Shown: positions 23,658 to 34,027 of the stretch, in pieces | Numbering within the stretch: position 1 is the stretch's first letter | Layout: each line of letters begins with the position of its first letter | Source of the DNA: Gliomastix tumulicola | Taxonomy: Eukaryota > Ascomycota > Sordariomycetes > Hypocreales > Bionectriaceae | DNA: 64,000 nt | Reading direction: 5' to 3' | NCBI GenBank assembly: GCA_001599755.1 | Contig: BCHX01000005.1 | Span: 3,840,409 to 3,904,408 of the forward strand | Notes under the pieces: generated by a model | Told to the model about the DNA's origin: nothing | Databases searched by the model: none | What the model saw: only the letters and a program-made list of their open reading frames with translations | Made by a program: the position numbers and the translations under genes

Positions 23658-26326
23658 AGTGTTACAGCAGTGGCAGCCCGGCGGGGCTCCACGGTGCCTT
23701 GCTATCGTAGTCGTTTACATGCAACTGTTGTTAATTAGCAAGCGTGTTCATATTCATCGCGTTGGTGCTGACATTCTTCGCCATACTGGATGTGACTCGG
23801 GCATGGCGAATCTTAAAGGACAGAGGCAAATAGCAACACAGACAAGCAGAGATCTCGCTCCCCCCTCTTCCTACTCGATGACCATGGATAGCATACCTCG
23901 CAGCATGCTGGAGAAGCATCGCCGTCGCCGTCGTCGTAGCCTGCCTGACGACTCTCCCTCTCTCTTCATCAGCTTCGAAGCTGACGCCGCCTTCATGCCC
24001 TCCTTTTTCCGACGGCGTGCGAAGAAGCCCTGGCGGGAGATCGTGGCCGCGAAGCGAAGCGGCTGTCGACGCCAAGATCCCTGAGCGATGCAGGTGTGCG
24101 TGCTGATTGTTGGACATATATCGCAACAGGGTGCTGGCCGACGAGTCATGCCGCATCATGGGACCAGTCTGTGGCCACCCACCCTTCGGCTGGTTCTGAA
24201 GTCACTCGTCTCCACGGGAGCCGTGGCTTCGAGATCCGAACATGGTTCCCTTGCCCCTGGAGATTGGAGCTCGAGATTACCGGAATCACACACGGCAAGT
24301 CCGTTACTAGACTAGCATTGGTGGGTGTATATATGCTACACGATGGCACCGTGGTCCCTTCATCCGCCCGTATTTCGTGAGCCTTGGAGATGGTCAAGGA
24401 GGTGCTGCAGGAGTCGGGTCATCGGGTTCGCCCCGTACACTAATTATATTTGATCTGGCAAAGGCACCTGGCCTGACTGGATGAAGCTTCTGGCACCCAC
24501 GTTCCAACATTGTCCGGGATAAAATGCGGGTGGTATACGATCATACGGGACTTCAATCATGATCTCTATTGGGCTTCGCAGCTCTACGATGCCAAGTGGA
24601 AAAGCCGGGTCCGACGGCGTGAGCGTCTCTTAGGGCGCAGAACAGACATACGATATGATATGATAGCGACGCTTCAGATACCCATCAGGATCCGTGAGAA
24701 GGGCATGCAGTTCTTGTCCCATGAATAGGCCGGGAAGGGGCCAAAGCAATGCAACCTCGCTGGGTGCCAGATGACTCCAGATCTGGCAGTCTCGACAGCA
24801 GCGTCCTCGACAATATCTGTGTATGCTCAGGTGCTGCTCGCTTGGCTGTCGTTCCCCACGTTGTTCTCGGAGCAGGTTTCGGGGGGGGGGATCTAGACTG
24901 TCGCATTCCATATCGACGCAAGCAGCACGGGAGCGTATACTACGTAGTATCGCTCTCCTGCCGCCATTCCTCGGATATGGTGACTGCCTGCACGGCGTTG
25001 GGGCACTCAACTGCCCCAAACTCGGAGGGCTGCGCCTGGTCGTGTCTCGCCCTGGACGCGAATATCGACGGCATCCAAAACCGGTGCACCGCCAGTACTG
25101 AGCCGATCCGAGTTCATCCCCCCCACCTTGGTATTGTTCTTCCCATCAGCCGTCGCCCAGCCCCGATCTTCGCCGCCATGATTATCTCGTTATCCAGGCA
25201 GCCGACTCGTTCGTATTCGCGTTCATGGGTGGATCGGGCGACGGGACAGGTCCGAGACATCGCACGCACGTTTCGGTGTCGAGACGTCTGCTCTTGGTGT
25301 CTGCCCCGCGTGTTGGGCAACGTTCGCATGGGGACTCGGGACGGGTATTGAGGCATCTGCGATGTCGAGATGGGGGTTTGGACGGACTGCAACGCTGGTC
25401 GACGGGATCGGGGTCGGGTTGGACCGAGGTTCGTTGGGTGTTGAAGGGAGCAGCCCTCGAGGATCAGACACCGACTTGCGTGGCAAGCGAGTATCTACCT
25501 TTCAGCCGGGACTCTAAAGGACGTGATGGGATCGACCGACCATCTGCGGATGCTGCGCCGTGGCAGCCAGTCAAGCGCGGATGATCAATGGGATTCGGGT
25601 GGTGGTCATGGACGCGTCGGATGTGCCTTGCCATTGAGGGCGCGGCTTGGCCCAAGCCTCACCGTGCAAAGCTGTGGCGAGGAAAAGCATGCCGTCGGAT
25701 ATCTTGTCGAGCAATGCGCAAAGTATAAGACGCGGCAGACGGTTCCGGGACCGGGAGGAGGAGGTAGGTGTCTGTGTCCTTCGCGCTGAGGGTCAAAATG
25801 GACACTGTCAGCATGGTTGTGGCTGCTGTGGATGTAGATGTGGCTGAGCCGGAATCGGATTAAGATCATTTTCCGACACTCAAGGAGGGAGTCAATATAC
25901 CCTAAAGGTATTACTAGCCACCCACCACAGGACACGACGACAAAAGTCATTCGTCGCCAACGCACACCGTCTTGAGGCCGACTCCCCAGAACCGTGTTCT
26001 TTGGCGTGGTAGATCTTGTCGTGCGAGGGTCTCCGGCTCCGTCACGCATAAACCTGAAGGCGAGTACGTGCTCGCTGGCAATGCGACCGACAGGTCCACA
26101 TCACATACAAAACTGCATCACCGCACGCAGACGAGGGGAAGCCGTGGGGTGGTCTCACGCCGATGGAAAGTAGATTCATTGGCTCCCGCCAGTCTGTCTA
26201 AGATGACAAACATGCCACCAAGTCCTGGCCCCATACGCTCTGCTACCCAAGTATCGCCTCCGTCGCTCCGTCCCACCTTCGCACAATGCGTGCGCGCCGC
26301 TTGCCGGTCGGTACGGTCGGCCGAAG
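23658..26326. other. Long intergenic region, no supported gene
   Basis: About 2.7 kb. ORFs of up to 200 aa (24749-25351) exist on both strands, but none has a domain, a membrane pattern or sensible low-bias composition, and they overlap each other in several frames. It may contain decayed sequence; I cannot name any element. Confidence 0.5.
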
Positions 26327-27589
26327 TCAAGGTCGTTGACTCCAAACAGCAGCATCTTTTGCTCCGGTGCGTCGCTGTGTCTCGATGCCCGGCCATTTCA
26401 GCATGTTGCCCTGTAGCTTGCCAGCCAAGGCAAACGGTAGTGCCTCATCGCCTTGTACCATGTCTCCTCCATGCCTGAGCCGGTCCCTCGCCATATCATG
26501 GACACCCTGGATGTGCATCTCCCGCATGGGTCGGATACTCCGAATCAACGATTGCTTCTTCTTCAACGCCTCGATTTTCTCGTTGGCTTTGTTGATGAAG
26601 CTTCCCACCAAAGATAGCGTGGTCTTCAAGTCCTCCATGCTGGTGACAGTAGCGTCAATATGGAGCCGCTGGATCCAATCCAGCGTGTACGAGATGTCAT
26701 CCGCCACCTGTTCCAGGCCCTCAATGGCACTTTCAAGACACGTGGAAATTTCCGGGTTGTCGAAAATGCCGAGATGGACTTGGAAAGTGTCCAACAACTC
26801 GTCCGCTTCTCCCACCACCGCCTTCAGACGTTCGTCTCGTCGGACCACGTCCGGATGCTCGTCCAAGCGCAGCCACACTCTGATGTACTTGACCGCATCG
26901 TCGGCGTCGAGGTGAAGCTTCGTGCCGCGCTGGTGATCGTCGACTGACCAGGCGTGCTGGAGCAAGTCCAGATCGCGGTTGAAGCCAGTGAGCGCAGCTG
27001 CAAAGGCCTCACGCTGGGTGATGACGGGCTCGAAACACCGCTTGTAGTAGTCGTTGGTGTCCTCTAAGCGCTGTCTGACCTCCCCGAGGTTTTCGTGAAG
27101 CTCGGGCGCCCATGAGTAGGTATAGAGAGATGCCAAATTCAGGAAGATGGCCCCTGCAAGTGCTACTACCTGCTGATCCAGCTCCTTGATGAAGAGGTCC
27201 TCCCCTGCGGCGATAAACTTAAGAGGTTCGGGACGAGGAATGGGGGTTGCCTCCGAAGGGTAGTGAGCCCACCATCCGTAGAGGGAGTCCCCGACCTTTG
27301 GGATGGCATACAAGGGGTGATGGTCCAGGACAATGCGACAGAGCCACTGCAGGAGCAGCGGGAAAAGGACTGCGATTTGCAGCAGGTGGACGATCAGAGC
27401 AAGGACGGGTCCGGACAGCAGGATAAGCAAGATGACCCAGGCCACATTTGAAAAGCTGACACGGAACTGACAGACTGCGACGAGTGCTTCCCAGCAGAGG
27501 AGTAAGAGCGCTCGGAGTGCTCCATAGAAGCCCGGCTTTGGCGCAGATGCCGGTGGGGGCGCAAATGGCGCAGAAGCTGCAACCTCCAT
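26327..27589 (-). CDS. Unrecognised multi-pass membrane protein with long helical domain
   Basis: Single exon, 420 aa, start at 27589 (MEVAASAPFAPPP). I do not recognise the family. A Pro/Ala-rich start is followed by hydrophobic segments at about residues 22-45 and 50-90 (probably two to three helices, including VAWVILLILLSGPVLALIV), and a weaker one near 140-160 (ALAGAIFLNLASLY). The rest, about 160-370, is predicted by eye to be alpha-helical with coiled-coil character (EADELLDTF, ANEKIEALKKKQ). The last 60 residues are basic. It is the first of three neighbouring membrane-anchored hypothetical genes (26.3-32.4 kb) and lies 582 bp downstream, on the same strand, of the J-like gene. A role in membrane organisation is possible but is inference only. 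Confidence 0.75.
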   Translation of the reverse strand: MEVAASAPFAPPPASAPKPGFYGALRALLLLCWEALVAVCQFRVSFSNVAWVILLILLSGPVLALIVHLLQIAVLFPLLLQWLCRIVLDHHPLYAIPKVGDSLYGWWAHYPSEATPIPRPEPLKFIAAGEDLFIKELDQQVVALAGAIFLNLASLYTYSWAPELHENLGEVRQRLEDTNDYYKRCFEPVITQREAFAAALTGFNRDLDLLQHAWSVDDHQRGTKLHLDADDAVKYIRVWLRLDEHPDVVRRDERLKAVVGEADELLDTFQVHLGIFDNPEISTCLESAIEGLEQVADDISYTLDWIQRLHIDATVTSMEDLKTTLSLVGSFINKANEKIEALKKKQSLIRSIRPMREMHIQGVHDMARDRLRHGGDMVQGDEALPFALAGKLQGNMLKWPGIETQRRTGAKDAAVWSQRP

Positions 27590-28171
27590 CTCGAAGATAT
27601 TACTGACGGTGATGTGGCGATTGCGCGCGGAGCGTTGGACTGGGATGAAAAAGTCGAGGTCTGCCGTCGCGGAGGGAGCGAGACAGAAGAACGAAGGGCA
27701 GCTCGGGCAGACCCGTGCCAGCCAGCCGTTCGGTATGTCATAGCGACCTTCTCCCCTCCCACCTCTTCATGTTTACCATCGCTATGTAAGTAGGCAGCCT
27801 ACCGTCGGCTATGGTCACAGCGGTATGCACGGTGCCTGGAGATAGGCTACGTGCAGCACGCCTCCCGACAACGTGTCCACCCACCACCTCTTGCTAAACG
27901 AGGTCCCATCTGTCCTACCTACACCGAGAGGGCGATGCCCCGTTAATTGACATGTGCGCCGAGAGGCTGCTCTCACCCAGCGAGGGCAGAACAGGCCAAG
28001 TGGATAGGGATGACAGGACGATGGGTAGTAGGTAATAGTGCATGATGCTTAATGAATGACCTGCCATTGCTACTTGCTACGCATTGCGCACAAAAGTCCA
28101 CCACGGCGCCGCCCAAAAAACCGATCCATCCCAAGAAGCCAACCGAGCCCATGGAAGGCCGGCTCCTTCCA
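27590..28171. other. Intergenic
   Basis: About 580 bp between two minus-strand genes; it should hold the promoter of the downstream gene. No supported ORF. Confidence 0.5.
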
Positions 28172-28875
28172 TCACTTCTTCTGCTCCTCCTCCGTCAGCG
28201 GGCACACCTTGTCCATCTCCCGGCTTGCCTGCTTGAGCGGCTTGCGGAGCATGTCCCCGAATATCTCCTTGTAAAAGTGCGGCCATTGTCTGAGGACATT
28301 AAGAGCCCGTGCGAGAAGCATGAAGTTCGCTCCCTCCTCCGTGAATAGTCGTGACGTGCATGCCCGGGGCAGGGCCACCTTCGTCGATCCAGGTCGCATC
28401 CCCAGATCCTCCGCCTGACCGAGCCATCCCTTCACGCTCCTGGCAGGCTCTGGGTCGCCGTGTAGCTCTCGGATGACTTCCATGTCGTCCAGGCCCATTT
28501 CTTGAATCTTCTCGAAGCAACGTCGGCGTGCCTTTCCCGTTTTCGTGCCGTCGTCGGTCTTGGCGATAAATGCATTCATGAGGTCGTCCGTGGAAGCCGT
28601 GTCGCTCGCTCCTAGCAGTGTGTAGAGATCGTCATAGGCGCCGCGTTCAGCGAAGATGTCCCGCTGGAGCTTGCACATGATGGCTGCCTGCGGCGCCCGG
28701 CCGCTGCGGTTAGTGAAGTCCCAGCCCAACTGGTTGGAAGAGGAGAATGGCGAAAGAACGCACTGATATATTTATGCTCGATCGGCTCGCCATCGCTTCC
28801 GGGGAGATGGTACGCTACAATAGCAACGAGTGCTACCGCGCTTGCTATCGCGCCTGCGATCAGAAACGAGCGCAT
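28172..28875 (-). CDS. Membrane-anchored protein with degenerate J-domain-like region
   Basis: Two exons from the complement, 28875-28764 and 28683-28172, give 207 aa. The 80-nt intron (GTGCGT donor, ACTAAC branch, GGCAG acceptor) is the only one I found that keeps phase. The N-terminus is a signal anchor (about residues 5-24, FLIAGAIASAVALVAIVAY). The segment YDDLYTLLGASDTASTDDL has the helix I/II pattern of DnaJ J-domains (YxxLLGxSxxASxDxLxxAF), but the HPD tripeptide is missing. A later FTEEGANFMLLARALNVL resembles J-domain helix III, about 80 residues further on. This would be an HPD-less J-like fold with an insert; it is inference. It is divergent from the 885-aa membrane protein gene at 29703. 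Confidence 0.65.
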
Positions 28876-29702
28876 GTTTCGAGAGATGGAAGGGTATTGC
28901 GTGTAGTGCAGCGCAGAACGTCAAGACGACTTCGGACGATGAGGTCTGCCCTCGGGTGAGAACGAATGGTCAACCTCTGCAAATGTGAAGTGGAAGTGGG
29001 AGGACACGAGTAAGACCTGACTGTCGAAGTTTTCCACCCCCCTTCCTCGCCGACTCTTGCGGCGTGTGCTTGCGTTTCACCCCAGCCGCCGCCAACGGCT
29101 TGCCGTCTATGTGGCATCTGCAGTGTCACCAAGACCCAGAGTGAGGGTCATGCAGCAGAGTCATCTTTGGCCGATCAATCATCGGGCAGAGAGCCACGGC
29201 CCACGTCCTGTGACTCCTGTCCCGGAGGCCTGTGCACTGATCCGTGCGCTGACCTGTGCGCTGACCTACTGATACGCTACCAGACTTTCCCACATTCCAG
29301 CTGTAGATGGTACCCGACCAGGCGTGCGACAGCAATACCTTATCGCAATACAAAGAGACGCCGAGGAGGAGGGGACGCAGAAAAAGAAGAGGGGCGTGCA
29401 AGATCATTTCTTTGTGGCAGCTCCTGCCACTTCCCTGCTTTCTTTGTGCCTTGCAGGTACTTAAGTAGGTAATCCAGCACGCCGTCGAGACAAGTGCGAA
29501 CCTACCTTACCTACCTACGTACTTACCTACTCCCTTACCTTTGTACTTGGCCAACAGTGCCGAGGATACATAGTACCTACGTAAGTACTAAGGTAATACT
29601 TAAGTAGTACCTTAGGTAGGTGCCTACCGGTCGGCGTCTCCTTCTCTACTTCTACGGCCTTCAGTATTCTCCAAAACGTTGCTCATCGTCTCTGTGCCCG
29701 CT
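28876..29702. promoter_or_regulatory. Divergent promoter with TACC-rich repeat block
   Basis: About 830 bp between the divergent J-like and 885-aa membrane protein genes. From about 29455 to 29640 it is rich in ACCT/TACC units with an imperfect palindrome at 29575-29621. A shared control region is likely from geometry. Confidence 0.45.
29575..29621. repeat. Imperfect palindrome in the divergent promoter
   Basis: The stretch from ACCTACGTAAG to CTTAGGTAGGT reads nearly the same on both strands (47 bp) and sits inside a block of ACCT/TACC repeats. It may be a dimeric regulator site or only a by-product of the repeat. Confidence 0.5.
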
Positions 29703-32360
29703 ATGGAACACAACGAGAGCCCGCATCCAACATGGCAGGCACCAGGTCGGTTGAGACGGCGTCAAGTGCCCGACAACCACCGCCACGCGTCAGGCCCATC
29801 GGGATCCGGCGGTCTCAGCTCCCCGTCTGCGTCTGAGTCGTCGTCGTCTTCGGGGGCGGCAGCCGATGAGGAGAGCGAGCGAGGTCGATCAGGATCAGTG
29901 CCACCTGCCACAGTAGACGCCCAGTCGGACTCCTCTCCATCTCGGTCCCTGATCGAAGGGCCGCCTCCCCATCGCATACTGTCCATATTCATAGCGATCA
30001 TGATAGCAGTCCTTGGCGCCACCTATGCGATGCACTACTCTGCTCGGCCTGGCCCCTCACCACCTTCACCGCCTGGAAAGGCCTCTCAGAGCAGCCCACA
30101 GATAGCGACTCTCCCTGTGCACAGGGCCTTGCGCGAGCTCGCCGCCGCTCTCATCGACCCTGTCCACCTCGAGGAGTCCTACGGCATCAGTTCGGTGCCC
30201 GTCTCCAGACCCTTCAGTACCATCATGCAGCCTTGCACCGCTCCTGTCGCTTGGGATTGGAGAGACCGGCAGCACGTCCAGATGGAGGCCGGCCAGCTCT
30301 ATGATATCCCACTTTGGATGAACCCCAAGGACTCGCCCGCCTACAAGAACGAGACAGCACGGCTTCGCCAAGCTATCCCTGCGCTCGAGGGGCCCGACGA
30401 CTGGGACAAGCGTGCGTCATTGTGCCTCGCCATGGAGGAGGTAGTCCATCGCGTTTCCGAGAGATACTCGTCTTCAACCGCTCATTTGACTGAGTGGTTT
30501 CAAATGTATGGGAATCGCAGTCCGTCGGACGGGGATCGTCTGCTCCTGGCTGCGGCCCGAGACGTCGCTCGGATGCTGGACCTGCTCGTGATGGATCTGG
30601 GCAAGATGGCGCATGGGGAGCATGCCCAGAGCACCAGCCAAGGGACATGGGAGGCTCTGCGTCTGTATCTCATTCGGCTTGACGGGACGGAGTGCTTCTT
30701 TGGCCCGAAGCCGTCGGCTGACCTGGACGACAGGTTCATCGACCGGAGCGGTAGAACATACGGAGAGAGTGTGCTCCGCCAGTCTGAGGATCAAGACGGG
30801 GAGACACTGGGTCAGAGGAAGCCGCCCCGGAAACCACACAAGCCGAGAAATCCACAATCGGACTCTGCCAAGCGCGACAAGGAGACGCCGTTTTCGTTCC
30901 GGCACTCCTACCTCGCCAAGTCAGCCGAGCTTGTCAGACACCTCGACGATAAGGCGCAAGACATCCGATTCGTCATGTCCGAGGCCGAGATCAGGTTGGA
31001 GGACCTGCGACAGCTCTGTGGTGTCGATGAGGCGGGACAGCGCCGAATGGGCGAGGATGTGCCGCCTCCGTGTGACGTAAGTGACATACCTCTCGGCTGG
31101 GTCGGCGAGGTTGTCACCGGTATGCTTGGCACCGACCACGGCAACGGGCTTTTCATGACATGGGGTGACGCAATGGAGCAACTTGAGCACGAGGCCGAGA
31201 GACTTGAAAAGAGGGCTGGTCAGATCCAGTCGGCGCTTCACAAGATTGACGCGTACCGCCGCGTCATACGCGCTGCGCTGCACCTCCACGACGGCGGTCT
31301 TCCCGGCCGGGCAGAGAGATTTCATCATCGACGCTTGTCGCCCGACCAAGCCAGCCACTACTCCGGCTACGGCGCCATCTACCAGACGGACCCGCGTGAA
31401 TTCTGCAGAGACGAAAAAGCAGGTCTCTACCTCTCGTCGATTCCGTCTTGCCCACCGCCATCGTGCGCCGAGTCGTCGGGTGACGAGCCAGCCTGCCATA
31501 TCACTGCCGCCACAGAGGATAGGCTATCGGAGGAGATATCGGCGCTGGAGCAAGCCGTCGCGGACGACACTTCCATCGACGAGCCAAGATTCAGGCGCGA
31601 GGTGTTCAGAGGCGACCTCGGGACCTGGCAGCGGTTCCTGCGGTACTGGAGGGAGCGCGACCCCCCTGTTAATGTCAGCCAGGTCTTTGGCCTCTGGCAA
31701 AAGTACGAGGGTGTGGAATATCACATGCGTCTGGAGACCGCTCCCAATGCAGGGGACGGCAGCACCGACCCGCGGCGAGATCGGCACTTCTTGCGACGCC
31801 CGAACCGCGACGAGGTAAAGACGGAGTCGCTCCCGGGGCGGTATTCCTGCAACGTCGAGGGCTGGCTCAGCGCGGAGCATGCGAAGCACCGTCACCAGGA
31901 GGCCAGCTGGCGAGATATCATGTCGCTCCTCTCCCGACTCATCAGCCCGCCGCAACCACCTCCTTTCAGGCTCCCGAGGGCATCCACGCAGCTGCTGGAA
32001 CTGCTCGAGGCTCTGCTGGACCTCAACGAGCGCCATAAGGCCACAGCAGAAGCGACGGGCGACCTCGATGACATCATAACGTCTAACCTCCCCTACCCGC
32101 TCCCTGGCGAACTGGCGCTGCGCAATGCTTGGGCCTTGGCCATGCGCTGGGGGTGGCCGATCTGGTTCTTGGAGGAAGTGGTGCACAATGCATCGCATGT
32201 CTTTGAAACGGGGGACGACCCGCCGGATCGGGGACTTGGGAGACTCAGCAGAAAGGAGAGGAGAGACGTCATACGTAAGTTTGCTGAATTGCGCGGCAAG
32301 CTGTGGCGAGAAAGTGACAAGATAATGAAGGGTAAAACAGCGGCGCGGAAGAGGCATTGA
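29703..32360 (+). CDS. Unrecognised single-pass membrane protein, 885 aa
   Basis: Single exon from the ATG at 29703 to 32360. I do not recognise the family. A disordered Ser/Glu-rich N-terminus (1-90) precedes one membrane helix at about 92-110 (ILSIFIAIMIAVLGATYAM) and a Pro/Ser-rich hinge. About 760 largely helical residues follow, with heptad-like segments (LEHEAERLEKRAGQIQSALHKI; the second half is similar) and several Cys (QPCTAPVAWDW, SCPPPSCAES). By the charge pattern it is probably type II, with the large part lumenal or extracellular; several N-glycosylation sequons fit that. It diverges from the J-like membrane protein and forms the third member of the 26.3-32.4 kb group. Function unknown. 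Confidence 0.78.
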   Translation: MEHNESPHPTWQAPGRLRRRQVPDNHRHASGPSGSGGLSSPSASESSSSSGAAADEESERGRSGSVPPATVDAQSDSSPSRSLIEGPPPHRILSIFIAIMIAVLGATYAMHYSARPGPSPPSPPGKASQSSPQIATLPVHRALRELAAALIDPVHLEESYGISSVPVSRPFSTIMQPCTAPVAWDWRDRQHVQMEAGQLYDIPLWMNPKDSPAYKNETARLRQAIPALEGPDDWDKRASLCLAMEEVVHRVSERYSSSTAHLTEWFQMYGNRSPSDGDRLLLAAARDVARMLDLLVMDLGKMAHGEHAQSTSQGTWEALRLYLIRLDGTECFFGPKPSADLDDRFIDRSGRTYGESVLRQSEDQDGETLGQRKPPRKPHKPRNPQSDSAKRDKETPFSFRHSYLAKSAELVRHLDDKAQDIRFVMSEAEIRLEDLRQLCGVDEAGQRRMGEDVPPPCDVSDIPLGWVGEVVTGMLGTDHGNGLFMTWGDAMEQLEHEAERLEKRAGQIQSALHKIDAYRRVIRAALHLHDGGLPGRAERFHHRRLSPDQASHYSGYGAIYQTDPREFCRDEKAGLYLSSIPSCPPPSCAESSGDEPACHITAATEDRLSEEISALEQAVADDTSIDEPRFRREVFRGDLGTWQRFLRYWRERDPPVNVSQVFGLWQKYEGVEYHMRLETAPNAGDGSTDPRRDRHFLRRPNRDEVKTESLPGRYSCNVEGWLSAEHAKHRHQEASWRDIMSLLSRLISPPQPPPFRLPRASTQLLELLEALLDLNERHKATAEATGDLDDIITSNLPYPLPGELALRNAWALAMRWGWPIWFLEEVVHNASHVFETGDDPPDRGLGRLSRKERRDVIRKFAELRGKLWRESDKIMKGKTAARKRH

Positions 32361-32772
32361 CATCCGCACCATGTAGTTGGACCCCCTAGTTTGTACTGAG
32401 ATGATATCTCTCGTCACGGTGTAATTGAACCAGACGTCTGGATGACGATGACGAAGGTCCGAGGGAGCTGTTCATGAAGGGTGTTGGTTGGGTGGATGGC
32501 TGGCTGACGAAGCGCGCCCCGAAGCTTTAGGGTAGGCGACATATCTACTAGTATGAATGATACCTACTACCTACTACTACTTAGAGACGGGCTAATAATA
32601 GCTCCGACGCCGAATTCCGGCGACCACGTTGTCATGTGATCGCGCAACGACGCGTTTCAGGCACTATTACAGGGAACATCAAGCCAGGGCGCGACCACAT
32701 CTGACTGTGCATGTATTATCATGGTCCCCATCTCTCGCCGTCTGCCTCGTATCGCCTCGGCCTCGTCTTGTT

Positions 32773-33966
32773 ATGTCCCGACTTGCCCTGCTCACGCCCG
32801 GTCGGTCAGCCATCGTCGCGCCCCCCATGCCGCCGCCACGACAATATGCAACCTGCGCCGGGATCGCCAAGGACTCTCTGCTGCCGGACCCGGCCCCTCT
32901 CCAGAAGCGGCGGCGGGATGCTACGATGACGGGCGGCGGCGGCGGCGGCGGCGAAGGGCAGAAGAAGCGCCGTCGCGTGATGACGGCCAGCGGCGACGGA
33001 GCAGTAGCAGGAGCAACAGCAGCAGCAGCAACAGCAGCAGCAGCAACAGCAGCAGCAGCGGCAGCGGCAGCATCAGCGGCAGCAGGAGTGACAGCGCCTG
33101 TCCCGCCTCCGCCTCCGCCGCTGCCGCTGCCGCCTCGCTGGCCCGGGGCATCGGAGACGGCGCTGCGCATCGACGCCATCAGGCTGGTGCACCAGTGCTC
33201 GCGCTCGGGCCGGATCCGCCCGCCGTTCAACCGCAGTGCGAGGACGACGGCGGACCAGCACCAGCACCAGCACCAGCATCACCCGGGCCAGGCCCAGAGT
33301 CCGAGCCAGAGCCAGAGCCAGAGCCAGAGCCAGCAGGGGTCCCCCCCGGCGTCGCGGCAGACGCCCGCGCTGTGCCGCATCACCGTCGCCGCCCGGGACG
33401 GCGGCCGCGTGCTGCACTGCGACGGCCTGCGGTGCACCATCGAGACGGCCAGGGACCCCTACGGCGGCGCGCACCCGCTGTCGCGCATCCGCCTCGACGA
33501 CCCGTACTCGGTCGACTGGGCCACGCTCACGGGCTTCGAGCACGCGCGCCGGCCGCCGGGCCTGCGCGAGGAGGACGCCGGGAAGCAGTTCCTGGTGACC
33601 ATCGAGGTCGAGGCCTCGGCCCAGAGCACCGCGTGGCCGCCACTGGCGCCGCGTGACCTCGTGGGGAGCGGCATCAACGACGGGACGGGAGCGGTGGTGG
33701 CGGCAGGAGGAGGAGGAGGAGATGCGTGCGCGGATGGCTTCTGCCCGCACGTGCTCGTCGACGAACATAAAGGCTCAACAACAACAACGTCAACGACGAC
33801 GACACCGCCTGGCGCGTTTGCGTGTCCGTACTGGCGGCTCGAGAGCGTCTTCACGGGCTTCGCGCGGCCTCTCAGCGCGCCGTTGTTTCTGAAGCATTTC
33901 TCCGGCAAGGGCGACCTTGTCCATCGGACCGACTACGAGACGAGAGTCATGGGAGGGACAGCCTGA
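32773..33966 (+). CDS. Low-complexity nuclear-type protein, possibly a truncated SUZ12-like protein
   Basis: The frame is open from 32629 without ATG; the first ATG is 32773 (397 aa) and the next 32827. The N-terminal half is low complexity: Gly run, basic clusters RRRD and KKRRR (nuclear-signal-like), long Ala run, Pro run, and Gln/His and Ser/Gln repeats. The C-terminal part is ordered (CRITVAARDGGRVLHCDGL ... IRLDDPYSVDW ... IEVEAS ... WPPLAPRDL). That pattern reminds me of the N-terminal region of fungal SUZ12 polycomb proteins, but only weakly, and no VEFS box follows. The stop codon lies 2 nt before a 57-nt G run, so the 3' part may have been lost or mis-assembled. Treat as hypothetical. 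Confidence 0.5.
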   Translation: MSRLALLTPGRSAIVAPPMPPPRQYATCAGIAKDSLLPDPAPLQKRRRDATMTGGGGGGGEGQKKRRRVMTASGDGAVAGATAAAATAAAATAAAAAAAASAAAGVTAPVPPPPPPLPLPPRWPGASETALRIDAIRLVHQCSRSGRIRPPFNRSARTTADQHQHQHQHHPGQAQSPSQSQSQSQSQQGSPPASRQTPALCRITVAARDGGRVLHCDGLRCTIETARDPYGGAHPLSRIRLDDPYSVDWATLTGFEHARRPPGLREEDAGKQFLVTIEVEASAQSTAWPPLAPRDLVGSGINDGTGAVVAAGGGGGDACADGFCPHVLVDEHKGSTTTTSTTTTPPGAFACPYWRLESVFTGFARPLSAPLFLKHFSGKGDLVHRTDYETRVMGGTA

Positions 33967-33968
33967 AA

Positions 33969-34025
<57 letters not shown>
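33969..34025 (+). repeat. 57-nt poly-G homopolymer
   Basis: An uninterrupted run of G from 33969 to 34025, immediately after the stop codon of the preceding ORF. It could form G-quadruplexes and is a typical spot for replication slippage and for assembly error; its true length is uncertain. Confidence 0.95.

Positions 34026-34027
<2 letters not shown>

Noticed and set aside
24749..25351. 200-aa ORF as a gene
   Set aside because: No domain, odd composition, several overlapping frames of similar length, no intron or membrane pattern.
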